Shown here: positions 22,511-32,139 of the stretch, piece by piece
Position numbering within the stretch: position 1 is the stretch's first letter
How the letters are laid out: the number at the start of each line of letters is the position of its first letter
Source: Linum tenue
Lineage: Eukaryota > Streptophyta > Magnoliopsida > Malpighiales > Linaceae
Length of the DNA: 64,000 bases
NCBI GenBank assembly: GCA_946122785.1
Contig: CAMGYJ010000004.1
Span: 60,086,679 to 60,150,678 of the forward strand
Direction of reading: 5' to 3'
Program-made: the position numbers and the translations under genes
Notes under the pieces: generated by a model
What the model was told of the DNA's origin: nothing
Databases searched by the model: none
What the model saw: only the letters and a program-made list of their open reading frames with translations

Positions 22511-22756
22511 TCATGTATCTCCGGGCGTTCTTGCTCGATGGTAAGCTTGTTGGGTGGGAACATGTGCTCCAAGGAAATCCGCTTCCGTTGGTGCTGCTAG
22601 CGATTGCGATGGGCACACTTCTTGCTCATGCCCATAACGACCACATTCAAAGCAAATCTTGCGTAAGGCCTCATACTCAACTCGACGTGTTGTCCTTTTC
22701 AGACGATATTTGCATATCAAAGGTTTCGCCAAGTTAACTTCGCCTTGTGGCCTCAT
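22511..22756 (-). mobile_element. Retroelement zinc-knuckle relic (LINE ORF1-like)
   Basis: The minus-strand frame includes a basic stretch, RRVEYEALRKI, then a CCHC knuckle CFECGRYGHEQEVC (C-x2-C-x4-H-x4-C). This arrangement (a basic linker, EYE.LP.ICF.CG..GH) is the zinc knuckle found after the DUF4283 region of plant LINE ORF1 proteins. Only this piece survives. Confidence 0.6.
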
Positions 22757-22964
22757 CCATCTTGATAAACCTTCCCAGCGAGTTTCCTATACTCCTCAAA
22801 AAGTTCCTAATCGTAGTAGTCCATTGGTAACTTAGGCAATCGTGCAACCTAATATATATACATATTAAAATAAAAGCAACTAATTACAAATAAGAAAGAT
22901 GTTATATGTATAGGATTAATGTCATGTGCATTAATTTAATAATAGTTATTATTTAATTGTGAGT

Positions 22965-23423
22965 TGTTGGGGGTGGGATTATGACGTGATTAATGGGAAT
23001 TTGTGGGTTAGTGGTTATCTATAATGAAGCGACTTTAGTTAGTGCTGGTTGTTTCGGGTGTTTGCCGTTGGCGGTTCAGTAGAATATTAGTGTAGTTTTA
23101 TTTGGATTTGTGTTTGAACTTTGTTTTGGCCTTTTCATTGTAGGTTTGAAAAAAGTATTTGGTTTTTTGTTTGGGATTAGAAGAAGAGTTCTATAAATAA
23201 TTAAATACTCTTCATCTCCCTAATCTGTGGTAAGGTCAGTCAGGTTAGTTTGTTTGGTTTGGCCGTTCGGAATTTGGTTTGTAACATGTACTCTCCTCAA
23301 ATCAGTGAAATTTGTTCTCCCTTGCTGTGGATTAGCTAGCACATATTGTGTTAGTGAACCACGTTTAAATTTATGTTCGTTCATGTTGATTTGGATTATC
23401 AATTGCACGCTTTTGTTCTGACA
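22965..23423 (+). mobile_element. Long terminal repeat of a Ty1/copia-like retrotransposon
   Basis: The segment starts TGTTGGGGGTGG and ends TTGTTCTGACA, so it has the TG...CA ends of an LTR. It contains a TATA box (CTATAAATAATT near 23191) and lies 2 bp before a primer-binding site. It is 459 bp long. No second full LTR was found in the window. Confidence 0.7.
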
Positions 23424-23425
23424 AG

Positions 23426-23437
23426 TGGTATCACAGC
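23426..23437 (+). other. Retrotransposon primer-binding site (initiator tRNA-Met)
   Basis: TGGTATCACAGC differs at one position from TGGTATCAGAGC, the complement of the plant initiator methionine tRNA 3' end. It sits 2 bp after the CA end of the LTR, exactly where a copia 5' LTR is followed by its primer site. A purine-rich tract at 23624-23634 (TGAGGGGAGGA), followed by TGTTATGGGA, may be the matching polypurine tract. The internal region would then be only about 200 bp. Confidence 0.7.
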
Positions 23438-23645
23438 CTGGTTCGGCGGATCCGGGGCGGTGGACGTCAGTTCGGTGGGACCCTCATTCGGTGATCTCGG
23501 GATTTGAGATCTGCGATCCAGGAAACAGGTAAAGTCCTTGTACCGAGAAGCCCATCAATACAAAGCGTCTGGCGGATCAAGATAATCACTGAGAAGAGGA
23601 CGCGAAACTCGTGGTTCTTGGCTTGAGGGGAGGATTGTTATGGGA

Positions 23646-23663
23646 CGAGCTCGATCGAGCTCG
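23646..23663. other. 18-bp perfect palindrome
   Basis: CGAGCTCGATCGAGCTCG is exactly self-complementary. It lies just after the polypurine-like tract of the copia-like remnant. Confidence 0.6.
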
Positions 23664-23701
23664 AGATTGAGATAATCAACCTCTTTGTTCAATGTACTCA
23701 A

Positions 23702-23843
23702 ACATTAAACAAGAGTCTTACTTGTCAACTAGAGGTCTTGATCCAACTTAGGAGGTCAAAGCCCTGTACTCGACATTAAACAAGAGTCTTACTTGTCAAC
23801 TAGAGGTCTTGATCCAACCTAGGAGATCAGAGCCCAGAAGTCC
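23702..23843. repeat. Tandem duplication, 2 x 71 bp
   Basis: A unit beginning ACATTAAACAAGAGTCTTAC occurs at about 23702 and again at 23773, nearly identical. It is not coding. Confidence 0.8.
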
Positions 23844-24352
23844 ATTACGAAGCATTAATTGTCAACTTTGCAGTTCAAATCGAGCATTTTAATACCAAGA
23901 CTACTCAAATCATCATTACCCTCTTGAATAACTTTAAAATTAAGTGGTCAATAAGCTAAATGATGGGGGCATTCTTACTCATAAATCACAATCACAACCA
24001 CCTTTCTGTTGTTTGCCCAACAATAGGCGAAAGATTGACGAGGAGAAGCCAAAGAAGGAAAGAAACAAAGGGTAAAACAGGGTGGGCTTTGAGACCAATG
24101 GGCACAAGAAAAGGACCACAGTAGAGTGAGTGAGTGAGTGACATTATACACAATCATAATAATAACCAATCTGAAGGCAGGCAGAAGCAGAAGCAGTAGG
24201 TGTCTCTTTCTACAAACCCAAACATTCCATGTGAGAAGTTCCCATTTCCCTGCCAAGTTCTCGTTTCTATCTTCTTAAGCGTCTCACTACTCAATGATAT
24301 ATATATCCATCCATGTACGATCCAGGCTTCTTTCTTTTCCAACTCTCAGATC
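23844..24352. other. Intergenic DNA
   Basis: No gene was recognised. The stretch contains short GTGA tandem repeats near 24124-24140 and GCAGAA repeats near 24180-24196. Confidence 0.4.
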
Positions 24353-24524
24353 ATTGAAATATCGTACCGGAGGTTGTGTCGGAAAAGTTAACGATAGGGT
24401 ATTTTATGCTAAAATCATGGTTTGAAATAGTTCAACCGCTTCATACCACTAATACCGCCTACTGATTCAACTTTCAGTGGAAAAAAATTCTGATCGAACC
24501 GCTAGTACGATATGGTGTTTCAAT
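24353..24524 (-). mobile_element. Four-copy MITE family, copy a (reverse orientation)
   Basis: This 172-bp segment has inverted ends: ATTGAAATATCGTACCGG at the left and CGATATGGTGTTTCAAT at the right. Its interior shares blocks with copies at 41054, 41614 and 55391, for example AACYGATAGGGTATTTTATG. Relative to the 55391 copy it is inverted. It is non-coding. Confidence 0.7.
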
Positions 24525-25944
24525 CTTTTTTTCACTACATGTGAGGCTAGTGGCAGTTTTTGTGTCCCATGGACGACATAATTGTTTCTTTGTGTTGACC
24601 GGCATTGATGAGTTGCTGTAGGCTGTAGCCCATCGAGCAACTACAGCCCAAACTTACAATATGCCTTTTCATGGAACTTGCCCCCTTGCTTTGCTTTGCT
24701 TTGCTTTGCATGAGAATGACTCGTTACTCATTTAACACTTCAAAACACTATTCAACTTCCAACCCAAATAAAGGATAACTGTTAATATCTGGGTTAACAT
24801 TAGAAATTGGTTCAGTAATGACGGGAGGGCTAAAACATCTATCATACTGATATCGCAGGCAAGCTAAATGAGTGGTTGAATTGCAGGATGACATCGATCT
24901 ATTCATAAATATCTCAAATCGTTTTGGGAAGTAATTGATGTGGGTGAATTGTGGGTCACTAAATCTCACACTCACACTTACTCCGTTCGGGTGGGTGACG
25001 ATGCGAGTCAGTCAAATTATTCACATCTCATTTTCACATTGAAAATAGTTGTTTTTTTTTTCTATACTAAAGAATGCTCATCATATTTTATAATCACACA
25101 CCAAACATTGACCATGAAATTATAAATGCGAAAGATAAAGAGTATTTGTAGAGCACTACTACTATTAGTTACTATATTATCTAATATCTACTAGATATTA
25201 TGGCGGGGCCATTCATAATAAGGTCGTTCAGGAGAAAAATGAATAAACATAGATGTGGTAGTTAGGTGAGATTGGAACTCCAATCTCATCAATACAACCG
25301 GTATTTCTACAATCAAGCTACAATATAATGAACTTAGTTCATCGTCATAAATAATATTAAAATCAAATAAAACTTCAATCTTCATGTATAAAATCCTTAG
25401 TTTTATATTTTACTCTTCTTCAACCAAATTCTCTTCTTGTTGAAACTTGCTATCTTCCCTTTAACCTAATAATGAGTTCTCTATCTCTCACAATCGTATT
25501 TTTAGATTTGTAACCACAGCTAGATTATTATCTATATGATTTGAAAAAGACTACGGGTTTTCTAGAAGTAATTATAATTCCTGAATTTTTTTAGAACTAT
25601 GGTAATCAAACAAGCGATCTAATGTTCTCGCTACCAGCCTTCTTTACAAGTTTTGAAAAGGACATTTATAATGAACCAATGAGTCAGGTAAAAACACTAC
25701 TCACTTTGATGAACTAATATAAATGACTATTTGATAGGATATAATAACATTGATATCATGTGAATTTGTTTTCCAACGTATCCTAACCCAATATCAGCCT
25801 ATGCAAAGAGTACAAGATCGATTTAACGACCCATCAACAATAACAATAACCAATAAATTATTGACAACAGCTGCAATTTTGCAGCTAAAGTAATATTTTT
25901 ACAACTGCTACCGAAAACCAAAATCCCCTTTATCTGTGGCGCCA
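24525..25944. other. Intergenic DNA
   Basis: A short (CTTTG) repeat lies at about 24690-24710. No gene was found before the 3' end of the next minus-strand gene at 25945. Confidence 0.4.
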
Positions 25945-26454
25945 CTACATCACTGTTCCAAGATTGGAGCTTTTCGTCGCTCCAATGGTTGGCGATTCCT
26001 TAGATACAAGTGGAGATGCGTTACTCTCTTCAAGGGTCCTTTCATCCATAACCATAATCCCTTTGTAAAGAATCTGCCTGTTGTCATCATAATCATCACT
26101 ATCTTGGGAAACAGGGGAAAACTCCATTACATGTTCTGCAAATCGGACCCTCTTCCCCTGCTTATATTGGTGTTTACGATTATGGTGATGGATTATTCTT
26201 CTTCTCCTCCTCGCTGTCATCAAATTTCCCAACTTTAAGGAAATCGGCCTCCGTTGAAAATGAAATTACAGAGCATAACAAAAGAGAAGAGAAAAACAGA
26301 GCAGAAACAGAGGGAAATAATACAAACCCAGCTGGACTTCAATCTTGTCCATGAAATTTGAAAGGAGGCGGTTTTGGAGCTGGATAGAAATGAGAGCAAC
26401 GCTCCCCGAGATTGCAAACGCAGCCATTAGACCAACTCCCACAGAATTCTCCAT
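25945..26454 (-). CDS. Uncharacterised small membrane-anchored plant protein (131 aa, two exons)
   Basis: Exon 1 (26328-26454) and exon 2 (25945-26213) join in phase 1 through a 114-bp intron, giving 131 aa. Residues 4-24 (SVGVGLMAAFAISGSVALISI) form a single hydrophobic segment, which suggests an N-terminal membrane anchor. Past the junction comes an Arg/His-rich stretch (ARRRRRIIHHHNRKH), a conserved-looking KRVRFAEHVMEFSP motif, and an acidic patch (DSDDYDD). The C-terminal half is Ser/Thr-rich and low in complexity. I chose the acceptor GATGACAG because the nearer TTAAAG acceptor would leave the frame. The KRVRFAE motif followed by acidic residues is seen in other small plant proteins of unknown role and resembles phosphatase-1 docking motifs, which is inference. 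Function is unknown. Confidence 0.7.
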
Positions 26455-27300
26455 CTTCTTCTTCTTCCCTCAAGAGTCCGCGGATGATATGTTGGTCGGT
26501 CGGTTATGGTGATTTATTGAATGTCCGGACACCAACATTGGAAGAATGGGAAGAAGCAGGCGTTGATGGGAAAAACGTGCGCGCAGCGCAGGAATGGTAA
26601 AGGGAACCCACTAACTCCTGGGGATTTTTCTTCGTTTCTAGAGAGGGTTTTAAAATATCATGATAAACAAATTCCTTCGTGTTTCATTGTTTGATTTATA
26701 TATTGCTTTTTACATTTGGGGTCGTTGGTATTGTGAAACGTTTGAGCTTCTTCTTTTTGACTAAATATACGAATTCTCTTCTTCTTCTGCGTTTGTGGAT
26801 TTGGGACAGTAAAATCCAGAGGCATCAAAAGATTCAAAAAACCCACTTAATAGGGGGGTTTTCTGCACTAATTGATCACAAAAGCAGTGGATTTTGATGA
26901 TGCAAATCTGTGATCTATGGGATCCTCTGCAGTTCTGAGCAAGGATGCAATCAATCATGGAGCCAATAAAGCCAGAAAAATTAGGGTTAAAGCAGATAAC
27001 TCATCCAATTCCATTCCACATAATCACATAAACAAATATTTTGCAGTGCTACAACTTACAATACAAGCCAGGATACAAAATCCAACCAAACACTCGCCGG
27101 AATCATCCGTCCGCCGTAGAAGAAGAAGAGGAAACAGAGAACCGGACCATCTCCAAAAATCGACCTCATGCTAAAATTTAATTGTAACAGGAGAAACTGC
27201 TGCCTCCAAATAGATCATCACCGGGGAACCGACGCACAGAGAAAAACGAAAGCAGAAGATAAACTGACTGTACAGATCCGGCCGGCGATCTGAGCGGGCG
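26455..27300 (-). promoter_or_regulatory. Region between two minus-strand genes
   Basis: The part nearest 26454 is the promoter and leader of the 131-aa gene. The part nearest 27300 is the probable 3' untranslated region of the micropeptide gene. No further ORF has support. Confidence 0.35.
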
Positions 27301-27405
27301 TCAGGGAGCGAGGTAGAGGACTGGAGTGAGGAGGAGGTGGAGAAGCATGAAGCAGGTACACGACATGGACAGGAACACCACTCCGTACGCGATCCGAAGT
27401 GCCAT
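27301..27405 (-). CDS. Putative 34-residue membrane micropeptide
   Basis: A complete ORF of 34 codons begins MALRIAYGVVFLSMSC and ends LLTPVLYLAP. The ATG has G at -3 and G at +4, a strong plant initiation context. About 25 residues are hydrophobic, so the peptide would be almost entirely one membrane helix with two Cys and a short basic N-terminus (Arg4). The ORF sits in a GC-richer, gene-like stretch. A purine-rich leader lies upstream (27406-27530) and a T-rich 3' region downstream. I do not recognise the family. Statistically such a short ORF could be chance, and conservation would decide. Confidence 0.45.
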   Translation of the reverse strand: MALRIAYGVVFLSMSCTCFMLLHLLLTPVLYLAP

Positions 27406-27684
27406 CTCGCCCCCAAAAAACTGATCAAATCGGACCTCCGGACTCGCCTCCGATCTGGTTCGGATCTAAGATCCCAAGATAGCGGGAGGCAGAGAGAGTA
27501 GGGGATGGCGGTGATCTGGGGTGGAGAGAGATTTAGACTGGGAATTTGAAATCGTAATAAATGAGGTAACGTACTAATTAATTAGAGAAAAGTGAGCGAT
27601 TGGATAAGACCGGTTTGAATCTCTTTCTTTCAGGTTTGAACAAAATAAAAGTTTTACTGTACTACAAAATTATAAGGCATTAAA

Positions 27685-27756
27685 GGGTCCATAGCTCAGT
27701 GGTAGAGCATTTGACTGCAGATCAAGAGGTCACCGGTTCGAACCCGGTTGGGCCCT
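27685..27756 (+). tRNA. trnC-GCA: tRNA-Cys (anticodon GCA)
   Basis: The 72-nt sequence folds as a full cloverleaf. The acceptor arms GGGTCCA and TGGGCCC pair at seven positions (one G-T). The D-arm carries the A-box GCTCAGTGGTAGAGC, and the anticodon loop CTGCAGA gives GCA. The T-arm is CCGGTTCGAACCCGG, and the discriminator base is T. An RNA polymerase III terminator-like T-rich stretch follows (TTTATTATTT, then a T-run). This is a nuclear-type cytosolic tRNA with no intron and no encoded CCA. Confidence 0.97.
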
Positions 27757-27770
27757 TTATTATTTAAATT

Positions 27771-28127
27771 TTTTAACTATACGCATTAATCGTGAAAACG
27801 GGGTAGTGGGAGAGCAATACAAGCGTCGTGCTGCTAGGCAAAGCGGTGGAGTACTGCACCCTAGATGGCGAAAGCATCACCAGTAGCCAAAAGCATCACT
27901 AGCTTACAGAAGTCTAAAACGACATCGTTCCACGCATCCTTTTATTCAAACTTTTTAACTATACGCATTAACCTTGAAAACTGGGTAGTGGGAGAGCAAT
28001 ACAAGCGTCGTGCTGCTAGGCGAAGCGGTGGAGTACTGCATCCTAGATGGCGAAAGCATCACCAGTAGCCGAAAGCATCACTAGCTTACAGAAGGCTAAA
28101 ACGACATCGTTCGACGCACCCTTTTAG
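27771..28127. repeat. Tandem duplication, about 2 x 182 bp, next to tRNA-Cys
   Basis: A unit starting TTTTAACTATACGCATTAA lies at 27771-27952 and again at 27953 to about 28127, differing at only a few positions. Each contains AGAGCAATACAAGCGTCGTG and AAAACGACATCGTTC. The first unit begins within the T-rich terminator region just after the tRNA, so the tRNA itself was not duplicated. A short ORF starting at 27865 spans the junction but has no support as a gene. Confidence 0.85.
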
Positions 28128-28500
28128 CTGCCTTGGGTTTCGGTTTGGGAGAAGGGGCAGGCAGAAGCAGGAGATGGAGCTGAGACATGAAATCGGGGAG
28201 AGTGATGACAAGGGAGCAGCCAGCCAGATTCAAATGAACACTTCTCATCCTAATGATATATCATCATCGTTTCTCACTTGTTATTTGTTTTTGTTACATA
28301 GCTTCTACTAACGTCAAAGCAACAGCAAGGAAACTGGAAGCCATACTGCACATCAATCATCATCCTTTGTGATGGATGTAAAATGACTCAATTACATAAA
28401 AAAAAAACTTCAAAAGACTAGGTTGAGCTATCTTATTTCGGGTATACCCAACCTTTTCCTTTCTTTTCTCCGGCGATGTTCGAGAGGGAAGGAGAGAGAT

Positions 28501-30960
28501 CTACAAGAGCCAGGTGGACTGATCTTTAGAAGCTGCTGATCCATCCAACCATGTCTGGTGCACATGCAGAAACGTTGGAGTCGGGTTCCCAGCCTAACAA
28601 GTAAACAACGACAGCAAACAAACCAAAATCGTCATGTCATAGGGTGATCACCAAAACTAATGCCAACTTCAATTTCACTTTTGTTTTTCCCTACTAACCT
28701 TCAAAGTAACTATACATGTGGTCACGCAGCCTTGCCTTTCCTCCTCTACAAGGATTTCAACCAAAGCAACAAACCACTTCATTATTCAAAGAGACTTTCA
28801 CAAGAAAATCAGGTCTGTACTACTATACAATTCATTCTACATTTCTACTAGTTACTTCAGTTCCCATTTTGACTGGTATCATCCTAAAATCATAATAAAT
28901 GAGTTTGGTTTCTTTGAGAAAGGAGCATTACCTGATTGTTCCCACTTGTAGAACTTTGTCAGCCATGTACTTGAGCCAATTGGGACGGATGAAACTTGGT
29001 CCACCCAGATCCGGAACTGTTTCCCCTGCTTGTCACCGTACCAACTCCTAATTTTATTCATGGCATCAGAGAGACAAAGCTCTGCACCAGATGGATGGAC
29101 AAGAATCCCAGATGGATCCTGCAAAAACACAAGAAAAGGGAAAGAGAAGCTCCAAACTTAGTAACAAAACCCTCAGGCAGAGCTGTTTAAATCCGTTGAT
29201 TCATAACCTTATCTGACTGAACGCAACCAACTTATTAGACACATTCAGAGGGATTTGTTCAAAGTTAAAAAGTTTCATACGGTTCTTCACTATAAAGTCA
29301 GCCTAGAAGACTTGGTAAGTAAAACAGCAAAACTGTTCATCAATATGAAGTCAGTAATAGTCACAAAATTATTTATCTATGACAAAAAATAAAAAAAAGT
29401 CTCAAAATTATAACCTACGGCCAAACAGATGCATGCATAAAGCATACTAGAAACACAGACAGGAATGTTACAAAGATAGCAAGCTTACCGAATCAGATTT
29501 GAAACTTGACAGATATTCCTCTGAATTCTCAATTTCTGCACGCCTCCATTTCTCCATGAACAAGAAGAATTTGACCAATTCATGATTGGGATGGATGCTT
29601 TCTGAATCACCTTCTTTTGGCTTAGTTACATCTCTTGGAGAAGTATTTGGACCAAGGCCAAAATGACCAATGGCTTGAATAATGCCAGCTGCACACCTCT
29701 CAGTCGCATGCATTACTTTAGGATTACTCTTAGCATTTTCATTATACCACTGCAGAAGTTCTTCTTGAGCATTGCTAACCTGCATAGGGAGATATAAAAT
29801 TCCAGAGCAGGAGAATGATGTGCTCTTCAGCATTGCTAATCTTTACTGTCAACCAACTTCATAGAAAGACCAAGATCCTACCATAACCCCATGTACATCA
29901 GGAATGGTGAATAGCTCTGCATCATTTCCAGAGTCACCACAGACAAGAGTGTTCTTGGGTAGCTTCCCCTCATTCTTGAACTTCTTATGCAAGTACGCCA
30001 GGGCCTGGCCTTTTCCAGCTCCTTGTGGAAGAATATCAAGATCCATTCCTCCACTGTAAATTATCTTCACATCCAACTGGCCAGTGAAACAACCAATAGG
30101 TCAACAAATGACTCAAATGGTAACTTCCCATAACCTCAAATAAGGATACTACAACAAATGCAGAATAATTGAGGTCATATCATCGAACTAAAATGTACTA
30201 TCATTGCAAGTGGGAAACTTGTTCTCACCCCAAGCTTCTGGAATATCCCGGAGAGAGCCTTTATCACATCCTGAGCCTTAGCTTTATCCACATAGAAACT
30301 AATCTTGTGAGGCCGTTGCTCTGTCTCCGACTGCACAAAACCAAACTTTCCAAATTACTCAAGAGAGCCCAACTATTCCATCAACATTTTGCAGCGAAAA
30401 AGAAAGCTCTTGTTCTTTTTTACTCACAACATCGACCTATGGCCAATGCCGTGGTTCATACTGCAAACCCTCTAATGCCCACCAGAATGCCATTATTCTC
30501 ATACCTTACCTGGAGAGTAAGTTCAGGAAACTTGCTAGTCTCCTCAGTGACAACCTTCCTATCCCATTTGTGATTCAGAACTTCAACCCAACCATCATCG
30601 GGTATCATCGAGTTACCATAAGTGATCTCAGTTCCCACAGACATTATCGTTATGTCAGGTGTCAACATGGGTTTCTCCTTCCTCAATTCCTTATAGAGCG
30701 TGGGCGACCTCCCAGTGGAGAAAACCAGGAGAGAATCAAATCGGTAGTGGGCTTCCCACAACGCATTAAACCTAAGGAGAGACAAGTTCTCCTTATCATG
30801 GTGATCAACCTACCGGACAAAGCAAACTGCACGGTGAAACTCCATAACTAGGGGAATACAGAGAAAAGAAGCAAGAGAAGAAGCGAGTTAGTATATATAC
30901 CATGGTATGATCAAGATCCGAGACTATCATAAGACGGGCAGATTCCTTGAGGCGTTCCAT
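28501..30960 (-). CDS. SPP: Sucrose-phosphatase (sucrose-6-phosphate phosphohydrolase)
   Basis: The enzyme hydrolyses sucrose-6-phosphate to sucrose, the last step of sucrose synthesis in the cytosol. It needs Mg2+. Eight coding exons join in frame: 30901-30960, 30510-30809, 30229-30330, 29882-30076, 29489-29779, 28932-29118, 28699-28745 (a 47-bp microexon) and 28501-28593. The product is 424 aa, the normal plant length. HAD-superfamily motifs are intact: DLDHT (residues 15-19, nucleophile Asp15), STGR (51-54), the Lys of GAGKGQAL (about 176) and GDSGND (201-206). After about residue 265 comes the plant-specific C-terminal SPP domain, ending in [11 protein letters not shown]...STWLL. A 5'-UTR intron (30985-31178) is likely, with a (GAA)n tract in the leader. 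It diverges from CRTISO with about 1.1 kb between start codons. Confidence 0.96.
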
Positions 30961-30984
30961 CCCAAGTAGAGAATCAACTTCAGC

Positions 30985-31178
30985 CTGAAACTAAACTAGT
31001 TTTCATTAGGCGACGGAACAGTGCTGAATAGGAAGGGCGAAACAAGTGGGATCGCAGAGAAAGTTCATCCCTAAAATTTCCTAAAGTAGCTTCACAGGAA
31101 CACGATTTTCTCAGAAGACAAACAAGGTTGTGATGGGAAATGCAGGATCTAGTACGCAAAGCGGAGAAAGGAAGTTAC
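30985..31178 (-). other. SPP: Probable 5'-UTR intron of sucrose-phosphatase
   Basis: On the minus strand a donor, CTCG/GTAACTT, and an acceptor, TAGTTTCAG, bound this 194-bp segment just upstream of the start codon. It is inferred from consensus only. Confidence 0.5.
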
Positions 31179-31236
31179 CGAGAGAGAGCGAAGCGGAGGT
31201 AGCGATGAATTGAATTGCAGAGATTACAAGAAAAGA

Positions 31237-31276
31237 TCGAAGAAGAAGAAGAAGAAGAAGAAGAAGAAGAAGAAGG
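31237..31276. repeat. (GAA)n microsatellite in the sucrose-phosphatase leader
   Basis: About a dozen consecutive GAA units on the plus strand, read as (TTC)n in the SPP transcript. Pyrimidine-rich tracts are common in plant 5' leaders. Confidence 0.85.
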
Positions 31277-31279
31277 GAT

Positions 31280-31900
31280 TTGATTTGCAAGTGAGCGATC
31301 CAAATTCGTTGGCGCCGCAGAGCGACAGATCGAAGTGTGAAAAAAAAAACTAAAAAATAATAAAAAGAGGGACACGTGTAGGCGAAACGGAGAAAGAAGA
31401 GTCACATCCTGAGAGTGGGCCGGGCCTGGAGTAGGGCCCGATTTAGTTTGGCGCGAGAGATCAAAGGAAGAGAATACCACATCGCTTAGTTTCAGTTGAA
31501 CGCGGGTGTTTATATTATCCGGGGAAGCTTGATTGGACACGACCTTACTTGAACAGGATCTGTTCTATAGGCTCGTACCTCTGAATCCTTTAGCACAAAG
31601 GAGACAGGAATCCAAGTCTGGTGGATGAACTATAGCCACATGATCAGAGCGTGATTAACGGCTGAGATTGTCTTCGGACCAATCGAGGCTGTAGAGGATC
31701 GTTCTTGGTTGCTGAGGCGGCCCAGATGGTCATGTGTGCTTTCTGACAGACTCCAAATTTTTTTTTTTTAACTTGGGCTTCCTTTTCTTTTGGGCCCCAG
31801 CGTGAGCCCATTAGAAAGAGAGCCGGCCCAAACGGAACACTCTCCATCGCGGCATAATAATATAAATAAATGGTGAACCCGAAAAATATATATTTTTTTT
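31280..31900. promoter_or_regulatory. Divergent promoter region between SPP and CRTISO
   Basis: The two genes are transcribed away from each other, so this block carries both promoters. For CRTISO a TATA box, TATAAATAAA, lies at 31861-31870. A CACGTG-type G-box core (GGACACGTGTAGG) lies at about 31371-31383, close to the SPP side. GGGCC/GGCCC elements occur near 31420-31440 and 31790-31830. Function is inferred from position and motif only. Confidence 0.5.
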
Positions 31901-31962
31901 TCTTTCGAATTTCCAATTGCAGCCTAGAACTGTCCTCCGCCTTGTCTTTGCGTTGCCTCCAA

Positions 31963-32139
31963 ATGGCAAGGAATCCGGGAATGGAATCTCTTCATCAACC
32001 ACCAATCGTCCGCACTTGCCTTCCCTACTTCAATTACAATCTCAACCCATTTTCATCCCCACTGCCTGGAAGAGATTCTGGTTCATTTCTAGGTCACCAT
32101 TCACTAAAGTCCGTTTCTTTCCGAGAGAGACAGTCATGA
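31963..32139 (+). other. Upstream ORF overlapping the CRTISO start codon (ATGA)
   Basis: An ATG at 31963 opens a 58-codon ORF whose TGA stop (32137-32139) shares two bases with the ATG of CRTISO (32136-32138). The peptide has many Ser, Pro and His residues and ends [17 protein letters not shown]. Two readings are possible: a uORF in a termination-reinitiation arrangement, or the older transit-peptide coding sequence put out of frame by an indel. See findings. Confidence 0.5.

Noticed and set aside
26214..26232. Acceptor TTAAAG for exon 2 of the 131-aa gene
   Set aside because: With the phase-1 donor it leads to a stop after 15 codons. GATGACAG 15 bp downstream keeps the long frame.
27865..28068. 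67-codon ORF across the 182-bp duplication
   Set aside because: It exists only because the unit is duplicated, and there is no similarity or splice support.
28932..28951. Direct splice from SPP exon 6 to the last exon
   Set aside because: It puts the conserved HVHQTW block out of frame. The 47-bp exon at 28699-28745 resolves the phase.
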